Part shown: positions 9,901 to 19,200 of the stretch, in pieces
How positions within the stretch are numbered: the first letter of the stretch is position 1
How the letters are laid out: each line of letters starts with the position of its first letter
Source of the DNA: Bacteroidales bacterium
Lineage (GTDB): Bacteria > Bacteroidota > Bacteroidia > Bacteroidales > UBA4417
Length of the DNA stretch: 64,000 nt
Direction: 5' to 3'
NCBI GenBank assembly: GCA_016707705.1
Contig: JADJHD010000003.1
Span: forward strand, 62,001 to 126,000
Position numbers and translations under genes: made by a program
The notes under the pieces: model-generated
Told to the model about the DNA's origin: nothing
Database searches by the model: none
What the model saw: the letters and a program-made list of their open reading frames with translations, nothing else

Positions 9901-10386
9901 TTTAATTGCACGTATTCCCAATGTTCCATCGCTGCCAGTTCCGGAGAGAATAATGCCTATTGCATTCTTCTCCTGATCCTTGGCAAGTGATCGCAGAAAA
10001 ATATCAATTGGCAGGTTTAACCCCCTGCCGGGAGCCTGTTCATTTAATAGCAGACGACCATGAAAAATGGTCATATTCATACGGGGGGGTATGAGATAGA
10101 TATGGTTTTCTTCAACCAGCATTCCATCTTCAACCCTATGGATTGCCATCTTGGTATATCTTGCCAGCAACTCATCCATCAGACTTTTGTAATCTGGTGA
10201 CAAGTGCTGGACAATTACAAAGGCAACACCCGGATCAGGTGGCATCTTTCGAAAAAAATCCTGAAGTGCTTCCAGTCCGCCCGCAGAAGCTCCAATTCCA
10301 ACTACTGGAAAGTCTATAGAATTATTGTTTGCACTCTCCGAAACTCTCATAGAGTCATCGGATTCATGACTGTTTTCAGCATCCAT
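6994..10386 (-). CDS. CheB-CheR-PAS fusion signalling protein
   Basis: 1130 residues. Residues about 25-210 form a CheB methylesterase domain with the Ser/His/Asp triad visible in GIGASAGG, VQHLSPD and GTGSDGT. Residues about 220-480 form a CheR methyltransferase domain, with the SAM-binding loop WVAGCSTGEEAYSLA and the downstream LISCRNLLIY motif. A long heptad coiled coil made of repeated NEELQS/NEELIA units (about 680-740) leads to three PAS domains. The second PAS has the typical WWEW and MLGYE features. No kinase domain is present; the next gene, 12 bases downstream, supplies one. CheB-CheR-PAS fusions occur in non-chemotactic signalling, and no CheA, CheW or chemoreceptor gene is in this window. 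The substrate of methylation is unknown. Confidence 0.95.
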   Translation of the reverse strand: MDAENSHESDDSMRVSESANNNSIDFPVVGIGASAGGLEALQDFFRKMPPDPGVAFVIVQHLSPDYKSLMDELLARYTKMAIHRVEDGMLVEENHIYLIPPRMNMTIFHGRLLLNEQAPGRGLNLPIDIFLRSLAKDQEKNAIGIILSGTGSDGTLGIRAIKEYGGITMVQDDLTAKFDGMPRSSISTGMVDFILHPEKLADELVNYVKHPLIRKTVQIEHQINKDENQLSKVIAILRDNKGVDFSNYKETTIIRRLEKRISINRFDKIDDYVRFLDNNQREISFLFNELLIGVTRFFRDEESYNKLSDEVLGNIFKQLGENEALRVWVAGCSTGEEAYSLAILLKEYMQKNAMNTEVKIFATDIDANSLEYAGAGLYPDSIVSDISPERINKFFTRKGERYQVNDSIRSMVIFARHNILQDPPFSKINLISCRNLLIYLNNQVQQKVLAMFYLSLVQNGYMFLGSSESLGNMSDGFTIIDNKARLYRQLGGFRPYMIDNLGIAPLHKFKSEIRSSDTLFHRTKGRPFSLDGVFLEILGDYLPPSIIVDENFDVVHTLHQVGKYLSLPVGQASLNLIRMLPRELGVLVSSLLRRAEKSKQEVALEKVDFPDLVDKSLTISCKKLSDKKTGEYYFLVSFIEKDKHSKSIPVRSVKKVNLNTQYQERIEELERDLQFKSENLQAAVEELETSNEELQSSNEELIASNEELQSTNEELQSVNEELYTVNSEHLKKIEELTEANSDMDNLLKNTNIGTLFLDRDLTIRKVNRIASELTNILGSDQGRPIQHLSFDHLYKGLIVEIQSVINTLKPINIEIQDKHKNWYLMRIIPYRTAENAVDGIIITFVDTTSLRKSEYHVQELSDRLRMAMDVGGISWWEWNYQNNMVTAGDAKSTMLGYEQGEVGSQYQDWTKLVHPEDLPAVMLAMKDHLTGKKEFYEAEYRIRAKNGEYLWYKDKGGITKKDSEGKPQFISGVIMNVTSERVLRQEKEIEHQLVEKALKEPDENLRKFFNSLGSGVLFFDGSGEIIHANPSAEKILGVELTELKGLTLSDPAWKPIQSNGKAFTQGLHPIIKCLHTGKEQKHVIMGLYNPKALQYVWIRIHSVPLFQENGKSPYLVYSIFEEISDKNSTQ

Positions 10387-10915
10387 CTATTAAGTCTTAT
10401 AGCGGTTTAGGAAGAAACAAAGGCTTTTAAGCTTTTGATTGACCCTTTAACTTCTAATGAATGCAAGGAATATTACATTGAAATCATTAGCCAGATTCCT
10501 GAGAATCCCCCATTCAACCGCAGAATAAACGTTCTTTCATTAAATAATTGGTAGTAAGGAGTGTAATATTGGTTTCCTTATTTTGAGATATGGACATAAC
10601 ATAGAAAAATATAAAATGTTTACCTGAACATTCAAGTTATAGGGACTTGACTATTTAATATAAATAGTACTAATTTATTTAAATATACAAAAGTTGAACT
10701 CTATTGTCGATATGTGAACGAACCCCACTAAGAATCAATCACCATAGATTAATTGTAATATGCAGAAAATCATATAAATAGCAGCAGCATGTTGATTTAG
10801 TTATTTGTTTTGGATTCTTTTATTCTCCCAAATACAATGGGTTTTATGGAATTGTCATCTATTCAGCATCATTTATTCGTAATTAATAAAATGTTAATCT
10901 TTAAAACTAGTTGCC
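10387..10915. other. Divergent AT-rich intergenic region
   Basis: About 530 bases between two divergent transcription units, the CheB-CheR/kinase operon and the TonB-domain gene. It is strongly AT-rich and has stops in all frames. It must hold both promoters, but I found no full TTTG-20-TAnnTTTG pair and no hairpin worth naming. Confidence 0.5.
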
Positions 10916-11608
10916 ATGGAAGCAAAGAAATCTTCAAAAGCTGATCTTGAAACCAGGAAAAGCTGTTACCTCCAGATTGGGCTTATCATCACCATGTTCC
11001 TGGTACTTGGAGCATTTGAATGGAAAAGCCCGGTTAGCCAGCATATCAGTCTTCAGGGCACCAGACAGGAATTCGTTCTGGATGAAACCATCGACATTAT
11101 TGCCCCTGAGCCTCCCAAGCCGAAACCTGCTCCGATTACCTATACCAGTTTTGACATTGTGGACAATTCAGCTGATGTATTGGAGACCATTACAATTGAT
11201 GCAGGAATTGATGAAGGGGGTGAGATACCTGTTTATACTCCTGTAATTGTAAAAGAATTGCCAGATGAAAAACCGGCTGATAACACTGATGAACCATTTA
11301 TTGCAGTGGAAACGAATCCTGAGTTTCCGGGAGGTGAAGCAGAGATGCACAGATATCTGGCAGAAAACATTATATACCCTGAAATTGCAAAGCAAAACAA
11401 TATTAAAGGAACTGTTTATGTCAGGTTTGTAGTGGAGCGTGATGGAAGCATCAGCAACATCAAGGTGATCAGAGGTATAGGCGGTGGATGCGATGAAATG
11501 TCAAGCAGTGTTATTGCTTCAATGCCCAAATGGACACCAGGTTACCAGAGACTAAAGCCTGTCAGGGTTTTCTTCACAATTCCCATCGAATTCCAATTAA
11601 GAGACTAA
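10916..11608 (+). CDS. TonB-family energy transducer, periplasmic C-terminal domain
   Basis: 230 residues. One N-terminal membrane helix (about 18-36, LQIGLIITMFLVLGAFEW) anchors the protein in the inner membrane. A short Pro/Lys linker (EPPKPKPAP) follows, then a TonB C-terminal domain from about residue 135 with NPEFPGGEAEM, YPEIA, GTVYVRFVVE and GIGGGCDEMS. Proteins of this type transmit the ExbBD proton-motive force to TonB-dependent receptors. No exbB, exbD or receptor gene is adjacent, so the partner is unknown. The domain closely resembles those of the anti-sigma fusion at 1-1133 and the VIT/vWA fusion just downstream, suggesting duplication and shuffling of one module. Confidence 0.92.
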   Translation: MEAKKSSKADLETRKSCYLQIGLIITMFLVLGAFEWKSPVSQHISLQGTRQEFVLDETIDIIAPEPPKPKPAPITYTSFDIVDNSADVLETITIDAGIDEGGEIPVYTPVIVKELPDEKPADNTDEPFIAVETNPEFPGGEAEMHRYLAENIIYPEIAKQNNIKGTVYVRFVVERDGSISNIKVIRGIGGGCDEMSSSVIASMPKWTPGYQRLKPVRVFFTIPIEFQLRD

Positions 11609-11844
11609 TCTTCTGTTAGTTTTTCCAGAGTCCCCGGTATTTACTCAGTCCGACTGAATTCATATTCAGGGATAATTCGTCAAGAAATTTTTAGCTCATT
11701 TCTTTCTCCTGAAGTTCCTTGGGACAGGCCATGCCTTTGATATACTTAAGCGCAAGGTGTTTGCAGATTTCCACAGCGATTGACAGAGTTAGGAAAATAA
11801 TTTGGCAACAGATAAATCGAAAATCATTTTTAAATCCAAAAAGT

Positions 11845-14211
11845 ATGAAATCAATTCAAAAGATCATCTTTTTCACAGGTATTATTCCGCTAATTCTGGT
11901 TTCAGCATCTACAATAATTGTTGCCAGGTCAGGAATAAGTAAGGGTATTAAAGAGGACCCAATAACAATATCATGTTCGAAACCCGATCAGACACTTTCA
12001 CCCTATTTTTTCATTAATTCTGATGACCCATCGGTGGACCGAATGCCACTAAAGTCCTCTGGAGCCGTGGTTTCCATCTCAGGGGTAATTGCAGATGTAA
12101 CGGTCTCACAGGAGTATCGCAATGAAGGCAGGAGGCCTATTGAAGCCGTTTATGTGTTTCCGGCATCAACTCGGGCTGCAGTGCATAGTTTGAAAATGAT
12201 TATTGGAGAAAGAACAATCGAAGCCACAATAGCAGAAAAAGGCAACGCCCGAAAACAGTATGAAACCGCTCGCCAGAATGGACAAACGGCCTCCCTGCTC
12301 GAAGAGGAAAGGCCAAATGTCTTTAAAATGAGCGTAGCCAATATTATGCCTGGTGATAAAATCAGTGTCGTTCTTCAGTATACCGAGCTCCTGATTCCTG
12401 AAGAAGGAGTGTATCAGTTCGTTTATCCTACTGTTGTTGGTCCCAGGTATAATGGCAGTTCAGAAGCCGGGATTGCAAGTAATACCAATTGGGTGTCAAA
12501 TCCTTATACTCATCAGGGAATAGATCCTTTTTATTCATTTAGTATGGAATGCAGTCTGCATGCCGGTATGCCATTAGCTGACATCAGGAGTAACACCCAC
12601 CAGATAAACATACAATTTCAAAATCCGGCTGATGCACACATAACATTGGATCCGGGTGAAATTGGAGGCGGGAATAAAGATTTTATACTTGAATACAGGC
12701 TGGCAGGGAATGCAATTCAAACAGGCTTATTGCTTTTCGAGGGAAAGGATGAGAATTTCTTCCTGGCCATGGTCCAACCGCCTAAACAAGTGAAGGATTC
12801 CGACATTCCACCCAGGGATTATGTTTTCATAGTGGACATTTCGGGCAGTATGAACGGTTACCCGCTTGAGATTTCTAAAGGACTCATTAAGAACCTCATC
12901 CAAAACCTCAGGCCAACAGATTGCTTTAATGTTATATTATTTGCGGGTGGCAGCAGCATGTTCGCAGAGCATTCCCTTCAGGCAACTCCTTCTAACCTGC
13001 AAAGGGCAATCAGATTTATTGAAAGTCAAAATGGTGGAGGTGGTACTGAATTATTGCCCGCATTGAGACAAGCCCTGGCTTTGGATGTTACAAATGGATA
13101 TGCAAGGAGCTTTATTATTGCAACTGATGGATATGTTACAGTTGAAAAGCAGGCATTTGAATTGGTAAAAAAGAACCGAAACAAGGCAAACTTTTTTGCA
13201 TTTGGCATTGGCAGTTCAGTGAACAGATATCTGATCGAAGGCTTGGCTATTTCTGGAGGGGGACTTCCCTTCATAGTTACTGAGCCTAGTCTGGCCGTTG
13301 CAGAAGCTGAAAAATTCAGGAAATATGTCGAAAAACCGGTTCTAAGTCATATCACCCTGAAAACGGATGGTGCTGATGTTTACGATATTGAACCAGGCAG
13401 CATTCAGGATGTGTTTTCCAACAGGCCAGTAGTCATCTGTGGAAAATACAAAGGGAATCCACGGGGAAGAATAATCATCGAGGGGCTTGCTTCAAGCGGA
13501 AAATTCAGCAGCAGTCTCTATTTCGACAAACCGGGCATTTCAGGGAATAATCAGGCACTTCCATATTTATGGGCAAGAGAAAGGATCAGGAATCTTGATG
13601 ATTTTTCAGGATCAGATAATGAATCGGCAAAAGAACAGGTAACAGAGATTGGTTTGAAATATTCTCTCCTTACAAAATACACCTCATTCATTGCTATTGA
13701 TTCCGAAAAGAGAAACCAGAATGGTGATATCGAAACGGTAAATCAGCCCTTGCCAATGCCGGAGGGTGTGAGCGATATGGCTGTTGGCACTGCTGCCGGA
13801 AATGCAGTTGCTCCTTCCTATGGATCTCCAATGAGGAAAAACAGGGTCTATGAGTGCGCCAAAACCGAAACTATGACTGATGCAGCTGAAGCAATGGATG
13901 TTGAAGACCCAATGATGGTGTTGGAACAATTTGCTTCCTTCCCCGGAGGAGAAGCTGCAATGAAGACTTTCCTGTCGGGAAACATTATAATACCGGAAAA
14001 AGCCAGAATCGCACGAATAAGCGGAAAGGTTTACATCTCATTCAAGGTGCGTGCTGATGGAAGCATTTATAATATCAGGGTAGTTAAAGGCCTTGGTTAT
14101 GGTTGCGATGAAGAGGCTATCAGGCTTGTGAAGATGATGCCAACTTGGAATCCGGCAACATCCCATGGAACGGCTATTGAATCTTTAATGTATTTGGTCA
14201 TTGATTTTTAA
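11845..14211 (+). CDS. VIT and von Willebrand A domain protein with C-terminal TonB domain
   Basis: 788 residues from ATG 11845, chosen because it opens a clean signal or anchor helix (KIIFFTGIIPLILVSASTIIVA); an upstream in-frame start at 11719 adds a non-hydrophobic stretch. Residues about 70-185 form a VIT (inter-alpha-trypsin) domain. Residues about 325-500 form a vWA domain with the MIDAS motif DISGS at 331-335. Residues about 700-788 form a TonB C-terminal domain (FASFPGGEAAM, GKVYISFKV, KGLGYGCDEEA). VIT/vWA proteins bind metal-dependent protein ligands on the cell envelope. Addition of a TonB domain suggests a role bridging inner- and outer-membrane complexes; this is inference. The gene follows the TonB gene in the same direction after 236 bases and ends at a strong hairpin. 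Confidence 0.9.
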   Translation: MKSIQKIIFFTGIIPLILVSASTIIVARSGISKGIKEDPITISCSKPDQTLSPYFFINSDDPSVDRMPLKSSGAVVSISGVIADVTVSQEYRNEGRRPIEAVYVFPASTRAAVHSLKMIIGERTIEATIAEKGNARKQYETARQNGQTASLLEEERPNVFKMSVANIMPGDKISVVLQYTELLIPEEGVYQFVYPTVVGPRYNGSSEAGIASNTNWVSNPYTHQGIDPFYSFSMECSLHAGMPLADIRSNTHQINIQFQNPADAHITLDPGEIGGGNKDFILEYRLAGNAIQTGLLLFEGKDENFFLAMVQPPKQVKDSDIPPRDYVFIVDISGSMNGYPLEISKGLIKNLIQNLRPTDCFNVILFAGGSSMFAEHSLQATPSNLQRAIRFIESQNGGGGTELLPALRQALALDVTNGYARSFIIATDGYVTVEKQAFELVKKNRNKANFFAFGIGSSVNRYLIEGLAISGGGLPFIVTEPSLAVAEAEKFRKYVEKPVLSHITLKTDGADVYDIEPGSIQDVFSNRPVVICGKYKGNPRGRIIIEGLASSGKFSSSLYFDKPGISGNNQALPYLWARERIRNLDDFSGSDNESAKEQVTEIGLKYSLLTKYTSFIAIDSEKRNQNGDIETVNQPLPMPEGVSDMAVGTAAGNAVAPSYGSPMRKNRVYECAKTETMTDAAEAMDVEDPMMVLEQFASFPGGEAAMKTFLSGNIIIPEKARIARISGKVYISFKVRADGSIYNIRVVKGLGYGCDEEAIRLVKMMPTWNPATSHGTAIESLMYLVIDF

Positions 14212-14241
14212 CAGCCACACTCTAGTCTTCCATTAAAAGCG

Positions 14242-14276
14242 ACACCGCCTGATTGTTTTCTGCATTCAGGCGGTGT
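14242..14276 (+). terminator. Hairpin terminator after the VIT/vWA/TonB gene
   Basis: A perfect 11-base stem (ACACCGCCTGA with TCAGGCGGTGT) around a 13-base loop, 31 bases after the stop at 14211. The neighbouring gene is convergent, so it may serve both. The following run of T is short. Confidence 0.7.
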
Positions 14277-14346
14277 TAGTTTAAGAAGAGTAAAAGGAAC
14301 TCCCATTACCAGGAGTCTGATTCAATTTATTAGTCCAAGCGGCTTG

Positions 14347-15417
14347 TTAATTGTGACCCTGTTTGCCCGGGATGTGATATCTCCTCCAAAAGGCAAAACG
14401 TGTAATCGAGAAGAAACTTATAAGTCTGTTTATGGCAGGGAACCTCATGAGATAATACAACCCTTCATATCCGGCCCAGAAGGCAAGCATCATCATCGAC
14501 CATTGAAGGACGAAATAGACCAGCTCTCGGAGGGGATTGGAGAATTCTCCCTGTGGGATCAAAGCATCAGCCCAGCCAGCAAAAATGGGATTAAGGAAAA
14601 GTATAAAAACGGCCAGAATTGTGAAAACGAGAGTATGCGCTGTTTCAATGGCTCTTTCAGGGCAATAGTTCATACAATGCATGCAGCTTTCACAGCTGAA
14701 TTTCCAATAAGGCCTTTTTTCAGAAATGATGATCGATTTTGTTGGACACTGACGGGCGCATAATCCACATGCATTGCATTTGTCGGAGGCAACGAAGGTC
14801 TTGGCCAGCATGAACCTGCCCGCAAAATAATAGCCAATTGCTATTGGGGCAACGATTATATCTAAGGGCAGAAGAACCAGTGATCGCAAGTATACTCTTC
14901 TGCCATTCAGCACTCTGTCAGCAAAATGATTGACCAAAGAGTTGCAGTGAACTACCATTGAATCGACTATTTTCCTTCGTAGTCCGGGATGCAGGGAAAT
15001 CCAGTTTGACGGGAGATCCACGGGGTACATAGCCTTTACTTCGTATCCTTTCAACAGCATAATCAGTGCAGGGAAATACATCGCTATACCACTTAATCCA
15101 GGCATGAAAAGCTTCCAGAGTTTCATGCCGGCCCGGGTATTGCCAATAAAGGTGTCTGATCCTCTCAACTCCTTGAACCGGAGCATAAATGCAATCATTG
15201 AATGCGGCATATTAAAGCCGTGTGTGGCAGAGAAGAATCCAATCAGTGTTTTGCCTTCAAAATGTGCTATGTCAGCAGGATTAAATTTATTGAATGAGGC
15301 AACGTGAACATTCATTCCTTTGCTTCTTGCATTTTCAGCAATCCATTCTGAAACCCGGGCTGAATTTCCTGTACCTGAATAATAGATAATCAAAAGGTTG
15401 TTATAAACTGTTTTCAT
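14347..15417 (-). CDS. EFR1-type flavodoxin/ferredoxin membrane protein
   Basis: 356 residues. The N-terminal half is a flavodoxin-like domain starting with LLIIYYSGTGNSARVSEWI, where SGTGNSA is the FMN phosphate loop. Two [4Fe-4S] ferredoxin motifs follow (CNACGLCARQCP and CESCMHCMNYCP, about residues 218-255). The C-terminal 100 residues carry two or three membrane helices. This arrangement matches the EFR1-family ferrodoxins. It should move electrons at the inner membrane, but the donor and acceptor are not known. Its start lies 17 bases inside the end of the TetR gene, so it is the second gene of an operon controlled by that repressor. Confidence 0.88.
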   Translation of the reverse strand: MKTVYNNLLIIYYSGTGNSARVSEWIAENARSKGMNVHVASFNKFNPADIAHFEGKTLIGFFSATHGFNMPHSMIAFMLRFKELRGSDTFIGNTRAGMKLWKLFMPGLSGIAMYFPALIMLLKGYEVKAMYPVDLPSNWISLHPGLRRKIVDSMVVHCNSLVNHFADRVLNGRRVYLRSLVLLPLDIIVAPIAIGYYFAGRFMLAKTFVASDKCNACGLCARQCPTKSIIISEKRPYWKFSCESCMHCMNYCPERAIETAHTLVFTILAVFILFLNPIFAGWADALIPQGEFSNPLRELVYFVLQWSMMMLAFWAGYEGLYYLMRFPAINRLISFFSITRFAFWRRYHIPGKQGHN

Positions 15418-16006
15418 TTTTTTGAACCATTGAATTTACAAACAGGTTTTGAAAGGCTTCGATGCTTTTGCCCACATCCAGGGTAGTATCCATGAGGTGA
15501 TAGGCTAATGATCCATCCATTGCAGAGATCAGTGAAAAGGCTGACATGGAGCAATCATTACAGTTCAACTCCTGCAGGGCATGTGCTATACTGAAGATAT
15601 CTGTCAGAAATTTCAGTTCCTGCTGAAAGTACTCACTATAGAATCCTGAAAGGGAAGGGTCCTCAAAAGCCTTATTCATACTCAGAAAGAAGAACTTCAA
15701 TTCCAGAGGGTGTTTACACCAGTATTCCATATATGAACGGATGAATTCCCTAAGGCCATCAACCTTGGAATCACTTTCAGCCAGTTCCTGAAACATGGTC
15801 TCCACCGGTGCCATGAAAACCTGATTAGCATACAGCAGAATCTCATCCTTATTATGAAAATGATGATAGATTCCGCCTTTGCTTATTCCTGCCCTTAAGG
15901 CTATGGCGTCAATGCTTGTCTGACTATATCCTTTCAGCAGAAATTCTTCTACGGCAGCGTTGATAATTGTCTGCACCCTTTGATCTTTCGGGAGTTTTTC
16001 AGTCAT
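15401..16006 (-). CDS. TetR-family transcriptional repressor
   Basis: 201 residues. The N-terminal helix-turn-helix is clear (TIINAAVEEFLLKGYSQTSI, then AGISKGGIYHHFHNKDEIL). The C-terminal ligand-binding region is unassigned. The gene overlaps the EFR1-type gene by 17 bases and precedes it. A perfect 19-base palindrome lies 12 bases before the start codon and abuts a TATCTTTG -7 box, so the repressor most likely shuts off its own operon. The divergent large oxidoreductase gene at 16207 may also be controlled from the same site. The inducing ligand cannot be read from the sequence. Confidence 0.93.
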   Translation of the reverse strand: MTEKLPKDQRVQTIINAAVEEFLLKGYSQTSIDAIALRAGISKGGIYHHFHNKDEILLYANQVFMAPVETMFQELAESDSKVDGLREFIRSYMEYWCKHPLELKFFFLSMNKAFEDPSLSGFYSEYFQQELKFLTDIFSIAHALQELNCNDCSMSAFSLISAMDGSLAYHLMDTTLDVGKSIEAFQNLFVNSMVQKNENSL

Positions 16007-16018
16007 AGATTTTTATTA

Positions 16019-16037
16019 CATACCGACGGTCGGTATG
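16019..16037. promoter_or_regulatory. TetR-type operator palindrome
   Basis: A perfect 19-base inverted repeat: CATACCGAC, one central base, GTCGGTATG. The core TACCGAC/GTCGGTA is the form typical of TetR-family operators. It touches the -7 box at 16038-16045, so bound repressor would cover the transcription start of the tetR-EFR1 operon. Confidence 0.85.
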
Positions 16038-16045
16038 CAAAGATA
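16038..16045 (-). promoter_or_regulatory. -7 box of the tetR operon
   Basis: Minus-strand TATCTTTG, an exact TAnnTTTG match, immediately next to the operator palindrome. A -33 box is not obvious. Confidence 0.6.
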
Positions 16046-16144
16046 AGACTGTTTTTCGGGTTTCATATAAATCATATGCAAATATGTGTTAATTGTACTG
16101 GTTCTAAATTATTTATGAGCAGGAATTAGGTTGATAAATTCAAT

Positions 16145-16152
16145 TAATTTTG
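16145..16152 (+). promoter_or_regulatory. -7 box of the fused oxidoreductase gene
   Basis: TAATTTTG, an exact TAnnTTTG match, 55 bases before the ATG at 16207. A TTG at 16131-16133 is too close to be a standard -33 box, so activity may be modulated. Confidence 0.4.
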
Positions 16153-16206
16153 CCCGTGAAGTAAAGAAAAACTTTCATAAGATTCTAATTAACAATAAGA
16201 TATAAA

Positions 16207-19200
16207 ATGCATAAGATTAATGAGCACCCGATACTGGAGGTTCCACAACTGGACACTGTTCATTTCTTGTATGAAGGAAAGGAAATTCAGGGGCAGAGAG
16301 GGTTTACAATTGCAGCAGCTCTTCATCAGGCAGGATATCCTGTCCACAGTCACAGCCTTAAAAACAGGGAAAGAAGTCTTGAATGCGGGATTGGAAAATG
16401 TGGTGCATGTGAAATGCTGGTTGACGGACAGATTAAGCGAATCTGCATTACCAAGGTAGATAATATCAGGGAGGTTGGAGAAATCCCGCATAGCTACTCT
16501 CCTGATGTTAAAAATGAAAAGAAGGATAAGGGTGTGAAGGTTCACAGGACTTCAGTTGCCATTATTGGTGCCGGACCTGCCGGACTTGCCTGCCGTGAGG
16601 AGTTGAATAAAAGGGGGATTGATAACCTGGTCATAGATAATAATGACAAAATCGGTGGTCAGTTCCTTATGCAGACACATCAGTTTTTCTTCTTCGAAAA
16701 GGAAAAGAAATTTGGTGGCATGCGTGGGTTCGATATTGCTAAAACACTGGCAGGTGAAAGTCTTGATGGAATTTTCCTGGATTCAACCGTTTGGGATATA
16801 CTTGATGGGAAAAGGATTGCTGTCAAGAACATACTCACCGAGGAGATCTATTATGTGGATGCCGACTACCTTGTTGTTGCAACCGGTGCGGTTCCTTTTA
16901 TGCCCACCTTCGAGAATGATGACCTTCCCGGAGTATATACTGCAGCTGTAGTTCAGAAAATGATGAACAGCGAGTTTACCCTCCTTGGCAAGAATGTACT
17001 CACTGTTGGAGCTGGAAACATAGGCTACCTGACTTCATACCAGCTTATGCAGGCGGGAGCCAAAGTGAAGGCAATTATTGAAGCACAGCCTTTTGAGGGC
17101 GGATTCCCCGTTCAGGCTAATCGTGTCCGCCGATTGGGAATTCCGGTCCTAACCTCACAGATACTTCTCAAGGCTATTCCAAATGAAGACCATTCGGGTA
17201 TTACCGGTGCCATTGTAGCAGATTGTAAAAACTTTGAGCCTGTTCCGGGAACTGAGAAGTTAATTGAAGGCATAGATGCGATTAATATCTGCACGGGTTT
17301 GGTTCCTGATGATCAGTTGCTGATTAAGGGAAATGAGATATTTGGGCGCCATTGTTTTGGTGCCGGAGATGCAATCAGAATTGGTGAAGGAACCAGCGCT
17401 GTTGTAAGAGGGAAGCAGGTGGCATTTGAAATACTTCAGGAAATGCAGGAACCTTTCAGTTATGATGAGTATCTGTCAGTTTCCAAGGAGTACATCGACT
17501 CGCAGCAGCATCCGCATCGGGTTATAGAAAACCCCTACCTGCCAGATGAAGCCAGAATGGAAGAAAAGCCATTCGTTCAGATAGACTGCCTTTACGGATT
17601 TGCCTGTAATCCTTGCGAATTTGCCTGTCCGCATGGAGCAATTACCAAAACCTCGACCAGTACTGTCCCTCAGATAGATTTCGGAAAATGTATTGGTTGC
17701 ATGGATTGCGTTTACCAATGTCCCGGACTGGCAATCTTTGGTTATAGCCTGAAGAAGGATTGGTTGTTTTTGCCAATTGAATATGCTGTTGCAGAGAAAG
17801 CGGAAGTCTTTCTGGTGGATAATCAGGGGGTGAAGGTTGGAAACGGAATTATTGAAAAAATTCTCAAAAAGACCAACAAGACAAATATTGCCAGGGTTAA
17901 ATCCCTGGACATTCACGGTGAGGATTTAACCAAAGTGAAGGGCTTTATCCTGAATGAGGATTATCCGGAACCTGTCAGCATGAAGCCATACAAATACCAG
18001 AAAGAGCAGGAAATGTATGTTTGTCACTGCGATGATGTGACATTGGGCGAGATTGTCCGTACGATAGGTGACAGAAAATTCATTTCAGTTGATGAAATAA
18101 AACATACTACCCGTCTGGGAATGGGTGCCTGCAGGGGAAAACGTTGCATACGCCGATTGAAGCAGGTATTGAGGAATAAGGGAATCAGCATAGTTGGTGA
18201 TGCCACACCCAGAGGCCCGCTAAGCAATCAGCTTTCGATGGGTGAACTTTTCCCATCAGGGAAACGGGAGGAATTGATTCTTCACAATAAGGGTAAAAAC
18301 ATCAGGAAAGTAGAAGTAAAGGTTTTGGTTGCCGGTGGAGGAATCGGAGGGTCAGCATTATTTCGCTACTATGCTGAAGCAGGAGAGGAACCCATACTTC
18401 TCAATTTTGGACGTGGTGCCTCCTGGAGAAATATTGCCGGAGGAAGACCTGCTTTCAGTCTGCCTGAAATAGCGGATATCGCAAGACATAACCATGAAAT
18501 ATTCAAGGATCTGCAAAAAATCAGGGATATTAACATGCTTAATATCAAGTATGTAAACTTTGCCCATGATGATGCAACCTATAAAGCTCTGGAAGAATCA
18601 AAATCATGGTCGGATGCAGTCATGGTTGATCCGTCACAATACCGTAAGTCAATTTCGCCGGGAATAAATCCTGAACTTGGGAAGACCTATCAGGCAGCCT
18701 TGATTACAAATGATTGCTGGCAGGCTACTCCCGGAAGGGTCATTGACCTTATCCGGCGCATTGGTATTGAAAAGGGGGGTAAGATATATGAGGATTGCGA
18801 ATTGGTAGATGTAAGAAAGGATGGCAATAAATATATTGTTATTGCCAAGGATCATGAAAAGAACTACATAGAATTCCATACTCCGAATTTCGTGAATGCT
18901 TTGGGTCCGGAATGTGAGAAATTTACCAGGCAACTAGGAATTGAAACAGGCTTGTATCCAATCAAGCATCAGGCATTCATTACACGACGATTGCCAAACC
19001 TGGGTGTTGAAGGCCGACCGCTCGACATGCTTATTGACCGAAGGAAGTACAAGGGTTTTTCAGCTGTTTACGGACAACAACTTGGTGAAACCGGACAAAT
19101 TATCGGTTGTGCGTCTCCATTAGTGGAGCCTATGGAAGCTGACAAGAACCTGAAAATAAACTCGAAAGAGTTTCTGGAGATTGTGAGCGAAGTCTTTGTT

